A stretch of 64,000 nucleotides of DNA from Actinomadura parmotrematis. Lineage in GTDB: Bacteria; Actinomycetota; Actinomycetes; Streptosporangiales; Streptosporangiaceae. Below the pieces are notes generated by a model. The model was not told where the DNA came from. It worked only from the letters and a program-made list of their open reading frames with translations, and searched no databases. Location of the stretch: assembly GCF_019458805.1 (NCBI RefSeq), contig NZ_JAIBOA010000010.1:62001-126000 (forward strand), read 5' to 3'. Below are positions 7,194 through 14,463 of this stretch, one piece after another (the first letter of the stretch is position 1; each line of letters starts with the position of its first letter). Both the position numbers and the translations under genes were made by a program.

Positions 7194-8453
7194 ATGGACG
7201 ACGACCGCCCTGTGTGGGCAAAACGGATCACCGCCGAGCGCGAGGCGCGCAAGTGGAACAAGCCGCAGTTCATCGAGGCACTCCGTGCGCACTCCGACAC
7301 TCCGCTTCCCGGCAAGGCGTCTCTCCTCCGACGCGTCCACTCGTGGGAGAGCGGAGAGTCCCGCCCAGACGACTTCTACCGGCCGCTCATCGCTAAGACA
7401 TTCGGGACGGTCACGGCCGCGATCTGGCCTGTTGCTGGCAGCAGGGAAAGCGATGCCGAGCTAGTAGCCGGCGCCGGGATGGACACGTTGGAAATCCTCA
7501 CCCGACTCCGGTCCTCCTCGGTCGATGCAGCGGTGATCGAGGGTCTCCGCATCACGGTGAACCGTCTGTGCAGCGAGTACCCGCACATGCCCGCCGAGCA
7601 GCTCCTTCTTGAAGGACGCGCCTGGCTACGACGAATCACCACGATGCTCGATCGACACCTATCGCTCGCCCACCATCGCGAGCTGCTTTCCCTCGCCGGA
7701 TGGCTGGCGGCCCTCGTGGGATGCGTCGAGTACGACGCGACCAACCGTCCAGCAGCAGAAGCCACCCGGCAGGCGGCCCTCAGCCTCGGCGAGGACTCAG
7801 GCGACACCGAGATCATCGGTTGGGCACAGGAGATGCGCGCCTGGTTCTCCATCACGCGGGGCGACTATCGGGGAGTTCTCGCCGCAGCCGAAGCCGGGCA
7901 CGCAGCTGCGCCCCACTCACGCGCAGCCGTCCAGCTCTACGCCCAGATGGCCAAAGCATGGGCACGCATCGGAGACCGCCGCCAAGTCGAAGTAGCCCTT
8001 GATCAGGGTCGAGCGCTGCTGGAGCAACTCCCCTATCCCGACAACCTTGACCACCACTTCGCCGTTGACCCGGCCAAGTGGGACTTCTACTCCATGGACT
8101 GCTACCGGATCCTCGGTCACGGCCAGGACGCGGCTTCCACCGAGAACAAGCTCGCTGAGAGCTACGCCCAGAACGTCATCCAAACGGGAACGGATGCGGC
8201 CGGAGTGGAGCGCTCGCCGATGCGGAACGCCGAAGCCCGCGTCACACTCGGCGTGATCGCTGTGCGAGAGGGAGAGCTAGAGAAGGCCGTCGAGTTCGGA
8301 GAACGCGCGCTACAGGGCCAACGCCAATCCCTTCCGAGCCTCGCCATGGTGTCCCGCGAGCTGGGAACAGCCATCACCGAGCACTACGGGAGCGACTCCT
8401 CTGCAAGCGAATACCTCCACCACCTGCGCCAGTTGCAGAGCAGCGCTCGCTAG
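7194..8453 (+). CDS. XRE/TPR-type transcriptional regulator
   Basis: About 419 residues. An N-terminal helix-turn-helix region (about 5-75, with WAKRITAEREARKWNKPQF and VHSWESGE) is followed by a helical, TPR-like repeat domain rich in Ala/Arg/Glu to the end. Actinobacterial proteins of this build are regulators, some responding to small signals or peptides. The ATG at 7194 is 7 bp from GGAAAGGAG; a GTG two codons earlier is less well placed. It is divergent from the rep operon and shares the control region with the 23-bp palindrome, so it may be the element's repressor or activator (inference). Confidence 0.75.
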   Translation: MDDDRPVWAKRITAEREARKWNKPQFIEALRAHSDTPLPGKASLLRRVHSWESGESRPDDFYRPLIAKTFGTVTAAIWPVAGSRESDAELVAGAGMDTLEILTRLRSSSVDAAVIEGLRITVNRLCSEYPHMPAEQLLLEGRAWLRRITTMLDRHLSLAHHRELLSLAGWLAALVGCVEYDATNRPAAEATRQAALSLGEDSGDTEIIGWAQEMRAWFSITRGDYRGVLAAAEAGHAAAPHSRAAVQLYAQMAKAWARIGDRRQVEVALDQGRALLEQLPYPDNLDHHFAVDPAKWDFYSMDCYRILGHGQDAASTENKLAESYAQNVIQTGTDAAGVERSPMRNAEARVTLGVIAVREGELEKAVEFGERALQGQRQSLPSLAMVSRELGTAITEHYGSDSSASEYLHHLRQLQSSAR

Positions 8454-8702
8454 CTACTCGCCCACGTCATCCCGTTGCGGCCTACCGCCAACGCCGGGGC
8501 GTGGTCGTGCCTCATGCCATTGAACGATGGTGTCCGGCTTCCACATGTGGGTCCGGCCCACCGTCAGGTCTGGCGGAGGCATCTGCCCTCGCCCTCGATA
8601 AGCGCTAACCGTGGAGACAGCAAGACCGAGGTACGCCGCGACTTCTGACGTCGTCCACCACTCGGCGGATGCGTCAGGTCTCGGCTTCTCGGCATCGCTC
8701 AC
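8454..8702 (-). CDS. Small helix-turn-helix (excisionase/MerR-like) protein
   Basis: An 82-residue protein from a GTG at 8702 preceded by GAGAGGATG; an ATG at 8759 would add 19 residues but has no ribosome site. The core WWTTSEVAAYLGLAVSTVSAY, then a PPPDLTVGRTHMWKPDTIVQW segment, is the winged-HTH pattern of excisionase-like proteins with a conserved recognition loop. It may be a second directionality or control factor. It is convergent with the TPR regulator and ends directly at its stop. The frame stays open far upstream (to about 9000) without a start codon, so a longer ancestral gene is possible. Confidence 0.6.
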   Translation of the reverse strand: MSDAEKPRPDASAEWWTTSEVAAYLGLAVSTVSAYRGRGQMPPPDLTVGRTHMWKPDTIVQWHEARPRPGVGGRPQRDDVGE

Positions 8703-9181
8703 GCCGCCATCCTCTCGCACGCAGACCGCCGCAGGCACCCCTGACAGACCACCCTGCATTGCGATCGCTGTGAGAACTTTCTGTACGTCTTCAAGGCGGC
8801 CCGAGAGCCGGGCCGCACGCGCCGCCGACTCGGCGCCTGGCCCTCCGCCTCTGCTGGAGCGCCGGCTACGGGACCAGGCCGACGCCGGTCGGCTGGCGCG
8901 AAGAGCCGAACCGGAAGCCGCGGGGCCGCCGGTGACGGCAGCGCACTCACGGGGCCGGGCCGGTCACCCGGGTGCCGCTGTCCGGTTCCCGCCATGCGCG
9001 GGGACCCCGCGCGGGGCCTCACGACGGGCCAGTGCGGGCAGGCAGGTGCCGCCCGTCCGCCGCCAAGGCTACGAGGCCCCGCCCCCACGCAAGTCCGGAA
9101 CCAGCCAGCTTAGCCAGTACACAAAGATATTGTTTACCAATATTCGATTTCCCTAGAGGGTAATATGGTGGGTCGATACGT
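8703..9181. other. Gene-free stretch at a composition break
   Basis: Some 480 bp with only GC-rich chance frames, none with a family motif and ribosome site. At about 9117 the composition changes abruptly from GC-rich to AT-rich, marking the edge of a separately acquired segment. In the element this is where transfer and spread genes would be expected; none is seen. Confidence 0.4.
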
Positions 9182-9700
9182 ATGATAAACCTCATGAACC
9201 TGACAGAGAACGAGGTGCGCCTTTTGATCGCAGCCATCCCGGCACTTGGTTCAGTATTTGTGAGCTACATTGCCATTCGATCAAATCGAACAACATCCCG
9301 AGACGCTCTTTCTCATCAAGAACGAGTAACCCAAGAAGAACGACTATGGAATAAACGTGCCGACATCTATATTGAATTGCTGGAGTTTGTCGAAAAAATA
9401 AATACTTCCGATTACATTCGTAAAGAAGGTGAATATACGACATTTAGGGCTAATGAAGATTTTAAAAAGCGCCTACAAAAAATCGAATCAAAGATAAATG
9501 CATTCGCTTCGCAAAGAATTTTGGACATATGGTTTAACGTACACGAGAATCGCAGAGTTTCCGCTTTCCTTGATTCCTCGCCCGAGTTTACCACGCCCGA
9601 TGACAGGAAAGTCTTCGACAATCAACTAGCGTCGTTCAAAAAATCACTTAACGATCGGATAAGAGAGGAATTGGGAAGCACTAACAGAGACGTCGCTTAA
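9182..9700 (+). CDS. AT-rich orphan gene, membrane-anchored helical protein (element cargo)
   Basis: A 172-residue protein I do not recognise. Residues about 12-33 form one hydrophobic segment (LLIAAIPALGSVFVSYIAI). The rest is charged and helical with coiled-coil character (TQEERLWNKRADIYIELLEFVEKI and later Lys/Glu-rich helices). N-terminal anchor plus cytoplasmic coiled coil is likely. Base composition is very unlike the window: in 9361-9420 only 20 of 60 bases are G or C. The ribosome site is weak (GGTGGG 9 bp upstream); a second in-frame ATG lies four codons in. It sits 164 bp from attR, a usual place for cargo. A defence or exclusion role is possible but unsupported by any motif. Confidence 0.65.
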   Translation: MINLMNLTENEVRLLIAAIPALGSVFVSYIAIRSNRTTSRDALSHQERVTQEERLWNKRADIYIELLEFVEKINTSDYIRKEGEYTTFRANEDFKKRLQKIESKINAFASQRILDIWFNVHENRRVSAFLDSSPEFTTPDDRKVFDNQLASFKKSLNDRIREELGSTNRDVA

Positions 9701-9747
9701 GATTTACACCATTCTTTCTATTTATGAGGCTGTCCTTTATTGACAAC

Positions 9748-9766
9748 CGTGCCCGCCACGTGCCCG
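9748..9766 (+). repeat. Putative integrase arm-type sites, right pair
   Basis: CGTGCCCG at 9748-9755 and 9759-9766, with starts 11 bp apart, matches the pair at 2843-2861 in sequence, orientation and spacing. It lies about 100 bp inside attR. Integrase binding is inferred. Confidence 0.5.
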
Positions 9767-9863
9767 TATGTGTGGCCAATGGGAGGGAGTAACAGATAGT
9801 CGCGGAGACCGACCCAGTACGACAGTCTGCAATGCAGGCAGTCAGCGGATTCCAACCCGTTGA

Positions 9864-9907
9864 CTTCCAAACTGGCTACGCGGGTTCGATTCCCGTCACC
9901 CGCTCTC
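9864..9907 (+). repeat. attR core, 44-bp direct repeat copy 2
   Basis: Identical to 2727-2770. Only the 3' half of tRNA-Gly is present (anticodon loop to just past the acceptor stem), so this is a tRNA remnant, not a tRNA gene. It marks the right end of the integrated element. Confidence 0.95.
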
Positions 9908-10016
9908 TCGTTTCCTAGGCCAGGCCCCGATCGGCCTTCACCGACACCTCGCGCTCCGCTGATCGATGCCGAGCGGCCTCCGAAGATCAGCGGTGATGGC
10001 GCGGTAGCTCGTTCCC

Positions 10017-10230
10017 GCCGTTGCCCGCCGCGAGCGCGGGCTCGCCGCCGCTCGCGAGGCGTTCGCGTCCGAGGGCGTCGCGGTCCCGCTGGACGAGATC
10101 GCGCGCCGGGCCGGCGTCTACGCGGGCGCCGGCTGGCTGGGCGGCGACCCCGCCGACCGCCGGCGCCTGCTGACGGTGGTCGGCGACGGACTGCGCCCAC
10201 GACCGGAAGAGGGCCGGCACACCCGGCATG
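10017..10230 (+). pseudogene. TetR-family regulator remnant
   Basis: In one frame the DNA reads an N-terminal TetR helix-turn-helix segment (RGLAAAREAFASEGVAVPLD, then EIARRAGV). It passes directly into a piece resembling a TetR C-terminal helix (DPADRRRLLTVVGDGLRPRP). There is no start codon: an in-frame TAG lies at 10005-10007. The recognition helix end and most of the ligand domain, over 100 residues, are missing. It lies 110 bp from attR and looks like a gene decayed by an internal deletion. The stop expected after the C-terminal piece is also absent. Confidence 0.55.
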
Positions 10231-10398
10231 TCGCCGCCTGCCCGTCCAGGCGGACGGCCGAGGCGAGCGGAGCCGGAAGGCCGGACATGATCGTTTCGGG
10301 TACGGTCGAGGTGGGCGTTGACGTGTGCGACGCTCGGGATCCGCCACGGTCTCCTTTGCCGATCGCGCCGAACCCGGGCCGACGAGAGAGGCCGTTCC

Positions 10399-11322
10399 GT
10401 GCCCGAGCCGATCTGCATCGACGTTCCGGAGGCGTTCGCCGCGTCCTATGGCGCGCACGGTGCCGAGGAACGGGCCTGGATCGCCGGGTTGCCCAGGCTG
10501 GGCGGCGAGTTCTTGGCCCGCTGGGACCTGCGGCCCGACGGCCCGGCCGCCTACGGCATGGCCTCGCTGGTCCTGCCGGTGCTGCGGGCTGATGGGACCC
10601 CGGCCGCGCTGAAGCTCCAGCAGCTCCGGGAGGAGACCGCCGGCGCCGCCATCGCCCTGCGGGCGTGGAACGGCAACGGGATCGTGCGTCTGCTCGATCA
10701 TGACGCGGACAGCGCCACGCAGTTGCTGGAGCGGCTGGACGCGGGCCGGCCACTGTCCTCGGTCGCCGGGGACACGGCCTTGCAGGTTCTGGCGGAGCTG
10801 ATGGCGCGGCTGACCTCGGTGCCCGCGCCGGAGGGGTTGCGGCGGCTGTCCGATATCGCTTCGGCCATGCTCGACCAGGTCGAGCGGGCTGTGCCGGCCC
10901 TTCGCGATCCTGCCGAGCAGCGGCTCGTGCGCATCTGCGCGGCCGCCGTGGCCGAACTGGTCGGCGAATCCCGCGCCTGCCTGCTGCACTGGGACCTGCA
11001 CTACGACAACGTCCTCGCCGGAGAACGGGAACCCTGGCTGGCGATCGATCCCGAACCGCTGTCCGGCGACCCCGGCTTCGAGCTGCTGCCCGCCCTGGAC
11101 AACCGGTGGGACGAGGTGGAGGCCACCGGTGACCCGGCCCGCGCGGTGCTGCGTCGCTTCGACCTGCTGGCAGAGGTCCTCGACTTGGACCGCAAGCGGG
11201 CGACGGGCTGGACGTTCGGCCGCGTCCTGCAGAACGCCCTGTGGGACATCGAGGACGGCAGGATGGAGCTGGATCCCGTCCAGGTCGCCATCGCCACCGC
11301 CCTGCTGCGCCACCGCTGGTGA
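10399..11322 (+). CDS. Aminoglycoside/hydroxyurea phosphotransferase family, APH(6)-like
   Basis: A 307-residue kinase-fold protein. The Brenner-type catalytic loop is HWDLHYDNVLAG, and the metal-binding Asp is in WLAIDPEPLSGDPGFELLP. A Lys in the N-lobe (PAALKLQQL) is the ATP contact. These match the APH(6)/Hur family, which phosphorylates streptomycin-like aminocyclitols or hydroxyurea. Many chromosomal members have no proven resistance role. The GTG start at 10399 follows GAGAGAGG; the longer frame from 10318 has no ribosome site. A 22-codon ORF (11319-11387) overlaps its stop as GTGA and is probably not a gene. Confidence 0.8.
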   Translation: MPEPICIDVPEAFAASYGAHGAEERAWIAGLPRLGGEFLARWDLRPDGPAAYGMASLVLPVLRADGTPAALKLQQLREETAGAAIALRAWNGNGIVRLLDHDADSATQLLERLDAGRPLSSVAGDTALQVLAELMARLTSVPAPEGLRRLSDIASAMLDQVERAVPALRDPAEQRLVRICAAAVAELVGESRACLLHWDLHYDNVLAGEREPWLAIDPEPLSGDPGFELLPALDNRWDEVEATGDPARAVLRRFDLLAEVLDLDRKRATGWTFGRVLQNALWDIEDGRMELDPVQVAIATALLRHRW

Positions 11323-11552
11323 CACTCTTCCGGCGGGCAACAGAGATCCAGTTCGAGGAGATCCTCCGCGCCTACCCCGACGCCTGAACGGGCCGGCCGG
11401 CCATTCGTCGAGGAGCTCCGTCGCGGTCAGGTCGAGCTGCTGGTGCCCGTGGCCCGGCGCCGGGTTCGTCCGGGTCCGGGAATCTGGGGGTTCGCTGCAA
11501 GATGGCTGAAGATCTTGTGATCCGTTCGGGCGGGAGGTGCGTCCAAGATCGC

Positions 11553-12128
11553 GTGAAGCTGAATGTGATGGGGGGCGCGGCCCTCGGGGTCGTGCTGGTG
11601 GCGGCGCTCACGGGGTGCCGCGCGGATGCGGGGACGTCTTCGGGCGGCGCGGGTGCGCCGGTGGAGGCGCGGGAGTCGCCGGGGAGCACCCAGCAGCGGG
11701 CGGCCGGTGCGGAGCGGTGCACGGCGGACGTGCTGCGGGCGCGGCTGGGCGGGCTCGATCAGGCGGCCGGGGCGGCCTCGTCGGCCGTGGTGGTCGTCAA
11801 CGTGGGGGCGGCGAGCTGCTACGTGAGGGGCTATCCCGGGGTCGCGTTCGCCGATGCGGACGGCGGGCTGATGCTGGGCAGCAGCGAGCGCGTCGGCGGT
11901 CCCGCGACGAGGGTGACGCTGCGGCCCGGCGCGAGCGCGTGGGCCGGGATCGACTGGACGGCGCCGCGCACCCCGGCGGAGGCGGCGTACGTGCACGCGC
12001 CGCGGCTGCTGACGGTGATCCCGCCCGACGACACGGTGAAGCTCAAGGTGCCTTGGACGTTCGGCACCCCCGGCGACAGGGGCCATATCCGTATCCAGCC
12101 GTTCCGCGCCGGCACCGGCCCGTCCTGA
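11553..12128 (+). CDS. DUF4232 lipoprotein
   Basis: A secreted lipoprotein of about 191 residues. A short basic start (VKLN) leads into a hydrophobic h-region and a lipobox (VAALTGC), so the Cys is lipidated and the protein sits on the outer face of the membrane. The mature part has a Gly/Ser linker and then a DUF4232-type beta domain with a conserved Cys pair (RCTADVLR and SCYVRGYPGV). Its function is unknown. An ATG at 11502 would add 17 residues before the signal peptide. GGGAGG lies 17 bp upstream of the chosen GTG, so the start is uncertain. Confidence 0.75.
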   Translation: MKLNVMGGAALGVVLVAALTGCRADAGTSSGGAGAPVEARESPGSTQQRAAGAERCTADVLRARLGGLDQAAGAASSAVVVVNVGAASCYVRGYPGVAFADADGGLMLGSSERVGGPATRVTLRPGASAWAGIDWTAPRTPAEAAYVHAPRLLTVIPPDDTVKLKVPWTFGTPGDRGHIRIQPFRAGTGPS

Positions 12129-12133
12129 TCGGT

Positions 12134-12161
12134 GGGGCGGCGTCCGTTCGGGCGCCGCCCC
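12134..12161. terminator. Bidirectional hairpin terminator
   Basis: GGGGCGGCG (12134-12142) pairs with CGCCGCCCC (12153-12161). It lies between the convergent DUF4232 and thioester-protein genes. Confidence 0.6.
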
Positions 12162-12173
12162 CTTACGCGTGGG

Positions 12174-13805
12174 CTACTTCACGGGGCCGGGGACGCGGGT
12201 GTAGACGTCGGTCAGCCGCACCTCGCGGGTGGTGCCCTTGAGGACGGTGACGGTGGCGGGCCGGATGCGGACGCGGTCGAGGTGGACCTTGCGGTTCTCG
12301 CCCCGGTCCGGCTCGGTGACGGTGCAGGCGGTCCCGGCGGGCAGGCCGGTGATCTCGGCGACCGGGTGGGTGCCGCGCGGGCTCCCGGCGGCGAGGTGGA
12401 AGCGGCGGTTGACGCCGGCGCAGCGGAGTTCGACGGTGATGCGGCCCTGGTGGCCCGCGCCGGTGCCGCGGATCGTCTTGGTGATGCGGACGCCGCCGGT
12501 CGCGCGGTCGTAGGTGTCGGTGACCGCGACCTTGACGGTGTCGTCGGTCGGGATGGTGACCTGGGCGGGCTCGATGACGGCGGCGCGCGGCGCGACGCGG
12601 CCGTTCTCGCCGTCGGCGGGTTCGGTGACGGCGCAGGTGCTGCCGGCGACGATTCCGGTGACGCTCAGGGTGCGGTGGCCGGAACGCGCGCCGGCGCGGA
12701 GCGTGCGGGTGTAGCGAGTGACGTGGCGGTCCGGGTCGGTGCAGGCGATCTGGAGGGTGATGGCGCCCTGCAGCCCCGCGCCGCTGCCCTGGACGTTCTT
12801 GTCGATGTTCAGGGTGCCCGCGTCGTAGCGGGTGATGAGGGCGCCGGCGCGTTCGGTGAGCCTCTCCTTTTCGGCCAGGATCAGCTTCTGCGCCTTCTCC
12901 AGGCCGGGGTTGCCGCCGTCGTAGAGGTAGACGGCGCTCGCGGCGACGTCGACGGTCCGTTCGAGGACGAAGCCCTGGGTGGCGCCGGGCCCGTCGCTGC
13001 TCACCCACAGCTTGGCGCCGGGCTGGACGACGTCGCCGGGGGCGAGGCGGCGGCGGCCGGCGGCGTCCGCGTAGACGGTGACGTTCTGGGGCGTGAGGGT
13101 GGCCGGGCCGTTGCCGGTGACGGTGAAGGGGCCGACGACGCCGCCGGTCGACGGCGCCCGCATGGTGGCCGGCGTGACCGAGAGCTGGGGCGTGACCGGC
13201 TCCTTGGCGGGGCCGTTCTTCAGGGCGTCCGCCACGATCGCCGAGACGGCGGCGTAGCGGGGGTCGTCGGGCGCCAGGACGAGCTTGTCGGTGAGGAACC
13301 AGATGGCGAGCTGGACGGCCGCCGCGCGGGAGGCGTCGTCGGGGGCCGACGACGGCTCGCCGGTGCCCGGGAAGTAGTGCTGGAGGATGTAGCCGACGTA
13401 GCCGTTGTTCGGGACGTTGGCCTGGTTCCAGGTGCCGAGTTCGTAGTTCACGCCGAACGTCGTCGTGGTGTGCAGGTCGATGCAGTAGACGAGGGCGGTC
13501 CCGCCCGTCCCCTGGTCGGTGATCTGGATGGTCCCGGCGTAGACGCCGCCGTGGCCGGTGGAGCCGGCGGGCAGGGCGGCCGGGTAGCCGGCGCGGGGGT
13601 CCAGGGAGGCGGGGGCGTCGTAGGCGGTGGTGACGGTCTGCCCGGAGCCGAGCCCGGTGAGCTGGGCGTCGGTGAAGAACCCGGCGCGCCGCGCCGAGGC
13701 CGCTCCGGGTTCGACGTCCGCCCGTGCGGCGGGCTGGACGCAGGTGAGCGCCAGCATCACCGCCGACAGCACCGCGAACGGACGCAGCGCGCTTCTGCTC
13801 TTCAT
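12174..13805 (-). CDS. Secreted thioester-domain (TQXA) surface protein with DUF5979-like repeats
   Basis: A 543-residue exported protein. The signal peptide is residues 1-29 (hydrophobic core, AxA cut near ARA). The thioester domain has its Cys at 108 (VYCIDLH) and the Gln at 165 in VQLAIWF, the pair that forms an internal Cys-Gln thioester used for covalent adhesion in Gram-positive surface proteins. Then come a linker domain and two Cna/DUF5979-like beta repeats, each with a Cys pair and a CxVTEP..GEN motif, at about 315-425 and 430-535. The protein ends VYTRVPGPVK with no LPXTG and no C-terminal membrane segment. It should therefore be released, or attach by the thioester only. GGGGGAG precedes the ATG. 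Confidence 0.85.
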   Translation of the reverse strand: MKSRSALRPFAVLSAVMLALTCVQPAARADVEPGAASARRAGFFTDAQLTGLGSGQTVTTAYDAPASLDPRAGYPAALPAGSTGHGGVYAGTIQITDQGTGGTALVYCIDLHTTTTFGVNYELGTWNQANVPNNGYVGYILQHYFPGTGEPSSAPDDASRAAAVQLAIWFLTDKLVLAPDDPRYAAVSAIVADALKNGPAKEPVTPQLSVTPATMRAPSTGGVVGPFTVTGNGPATLTPQNVTVYADAAGRRRLAPGDVVQPGAKLWVSSDGPGATQGFVLERTVDVAASAVYLYDGGNPGLEKAQKLILAEKERLTERAGALITRYDAGTLNIDKNVQGSGAGLQGAITLQIACTDPDRHVTRYTRTLRAGARSGHRTLSVTGIVAGSTCAVTEPADGENGRVAPRAAVIEPAQVTIPTDDTVKVAVTDTYDRATGGVRITKTIRGTGAGHQGRITVELRCAGVNRRFHLAAGSPRGTHPVAEITGLPAGTACTVTEPDRGENRKVHLDRVRIRPATVTVLKGTTREVRLTDVYTRVPGPVK

Positions 13806-13966
13806 GCCCGGTCTCCCCCGATGGCCTCGTGTCGTGAAGGGGAAGGACGGCCGGGAAGTGGCCGCTCCGTCACCCGCGGGCTTATTTCCCGCTAGGTTCA
13901 TCTGTCCAACAGGGAAGGGGTTTCCTTTAGCCTCCGGAGCGAAATTCATGATCATCGAGTGGAGGC

Positions 13967-14422
13967 GTGGTGGACGAGCGGGACGGCGCACCGCTGCCGG
14001 GCGGCCTGCTCCTTCCGGACGGGGCCTGGGTGCGGGGGCGGGGGCTGAACCGGCCCTGGCCGGAGGGTCCCGAGCCCGAGTTCGGGCTCTACCTGGGGGC
14101 CGGGCGGTTCGTGCGGCGGCATGAGGGCGCGCTGCGGTGGCCGCATGTGTGGCTGGAGTGGCCGGACTTCCGGGTGCCCCGGGACCGGGACGAGGCCGTC
14201 CGGCAGATCCGCGGCCTGCACGAGCGGGCTTTGGACGGCGCGGCCGTGGAGGTCGCCTGCGGGGGCGGGATCGGGCGGACGGGGACGGTGATCGCCTGCC
14301 TGGCCGTCCTCGGCGGGGTCGCTCCCAAGGACGCTGTCGGCTGGGCGCGGGAGCACTACCGGCCGCGGGCCGTGGAGACGCCGTGGCAGCGGCGGTGGGT
14401 CCGGGAGTTCCCGGCGGGGTGA
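13967..14422 (+). CDS. Protein-tyrosine/dual-specificity phosphatase-like protein
   Basis: A 151-residue cysteine-phosphatase fold. The P-loop is C98-GGGIG-R104-T (CX5R), and a WPD loop supplies the general acid D67 (WLEWPDF). This is the size of small bacterial PTP/DSP enzymes that remove phosphate from Tyr or Ser/Thr residues. The start is GTG at 13967 or 13970, right after GGAGG at 13961-13965, which is very close. It is divergent from the thioester protein. No partner kinase is adjacent. Confidence 0.8.
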   Translation: MVDERDGAPLPGGLLLPDGAWVRGRGLNRPWPEGPEPEFGLYLGAGRFVRRHEGALRWPHVWLEWPDFRVPRDRDEAVRQIRGLHERALDGAAVEVACGGGIGRTGTVIACLAVLGGVAPKDAVGWAREHYRPRAVETPWQRRWVREFPAG

Positions 14423-14428
14423 GCGGGA

Positions 14429-14458
14429 GCGGGCCCCGCCCGGACGGGCGGGGCCCGC
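14429..14458. terminator. Strong GC hairpin terminator
   Basis: GCGGGCCCCGCCCG (14429-14442) pairs perfectly with CGGGCGGGGCCCGC (14445-14458). It lies between the convergent phosphatase and MFS genes and probably serves both. Confidence 0.7.
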
Positions 14459-14463
14459 GGCGG

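Larger units (their letters stand above)
2727..9907. mobile_element. Actinomycete integrative element (RepSA/Xis/Int type) in tRNA-Gly, no visible transfer gene
   Basis: The element is bounded by 44-bp att repeats and spans about 7.2 kb. Minus-strand operon: double-HTH regulator, repSA, xis, int, with overlapping or near-overlapping genes. Divergent from it are a TPR regulator, then a small HTH gene and an AT-rich orphan gene next to attR. The rep-xis-int module is that of pSAM2-like AICEs, which excise, replicate by rolling circle and transfer through an FtsK-like TraB. No TraB-like ATPase or Spd gene is visible here, so the element is probably not self-transmissible (inference). Confidence 0.92.

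Noticed and set aside
8611..9156. Plus-strand coding region opposite the small HTH gene
   Set aside because: No ribosome site, no family motif, and it crosses the sharp composition break near 9117, which a real gene would be unlikely to do.
9860..9907. Second tRNA-Gly gene
   Set aside because: Only the anticodon loop and 3' half are present. The 5' acceptor strand and D-arm are missing, and the sequence before 9864 does not pair, so it is attR.
11319..11387. 22-codon ORF overlapping the APH(6)-like stop
   Set aside because: Start overlap looks like coupling, but the peptide is short and resembles no family; a chance ORF is more likely.
12132..13895. Long plus-strand open frame of 587 codons
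   Set aside because: It is the antisense shadow of the thioester protein gene. It is Gly/Ala/Arg/Asp-rich with no domain, whereas the minus strand has a signal peptide and known repeats.
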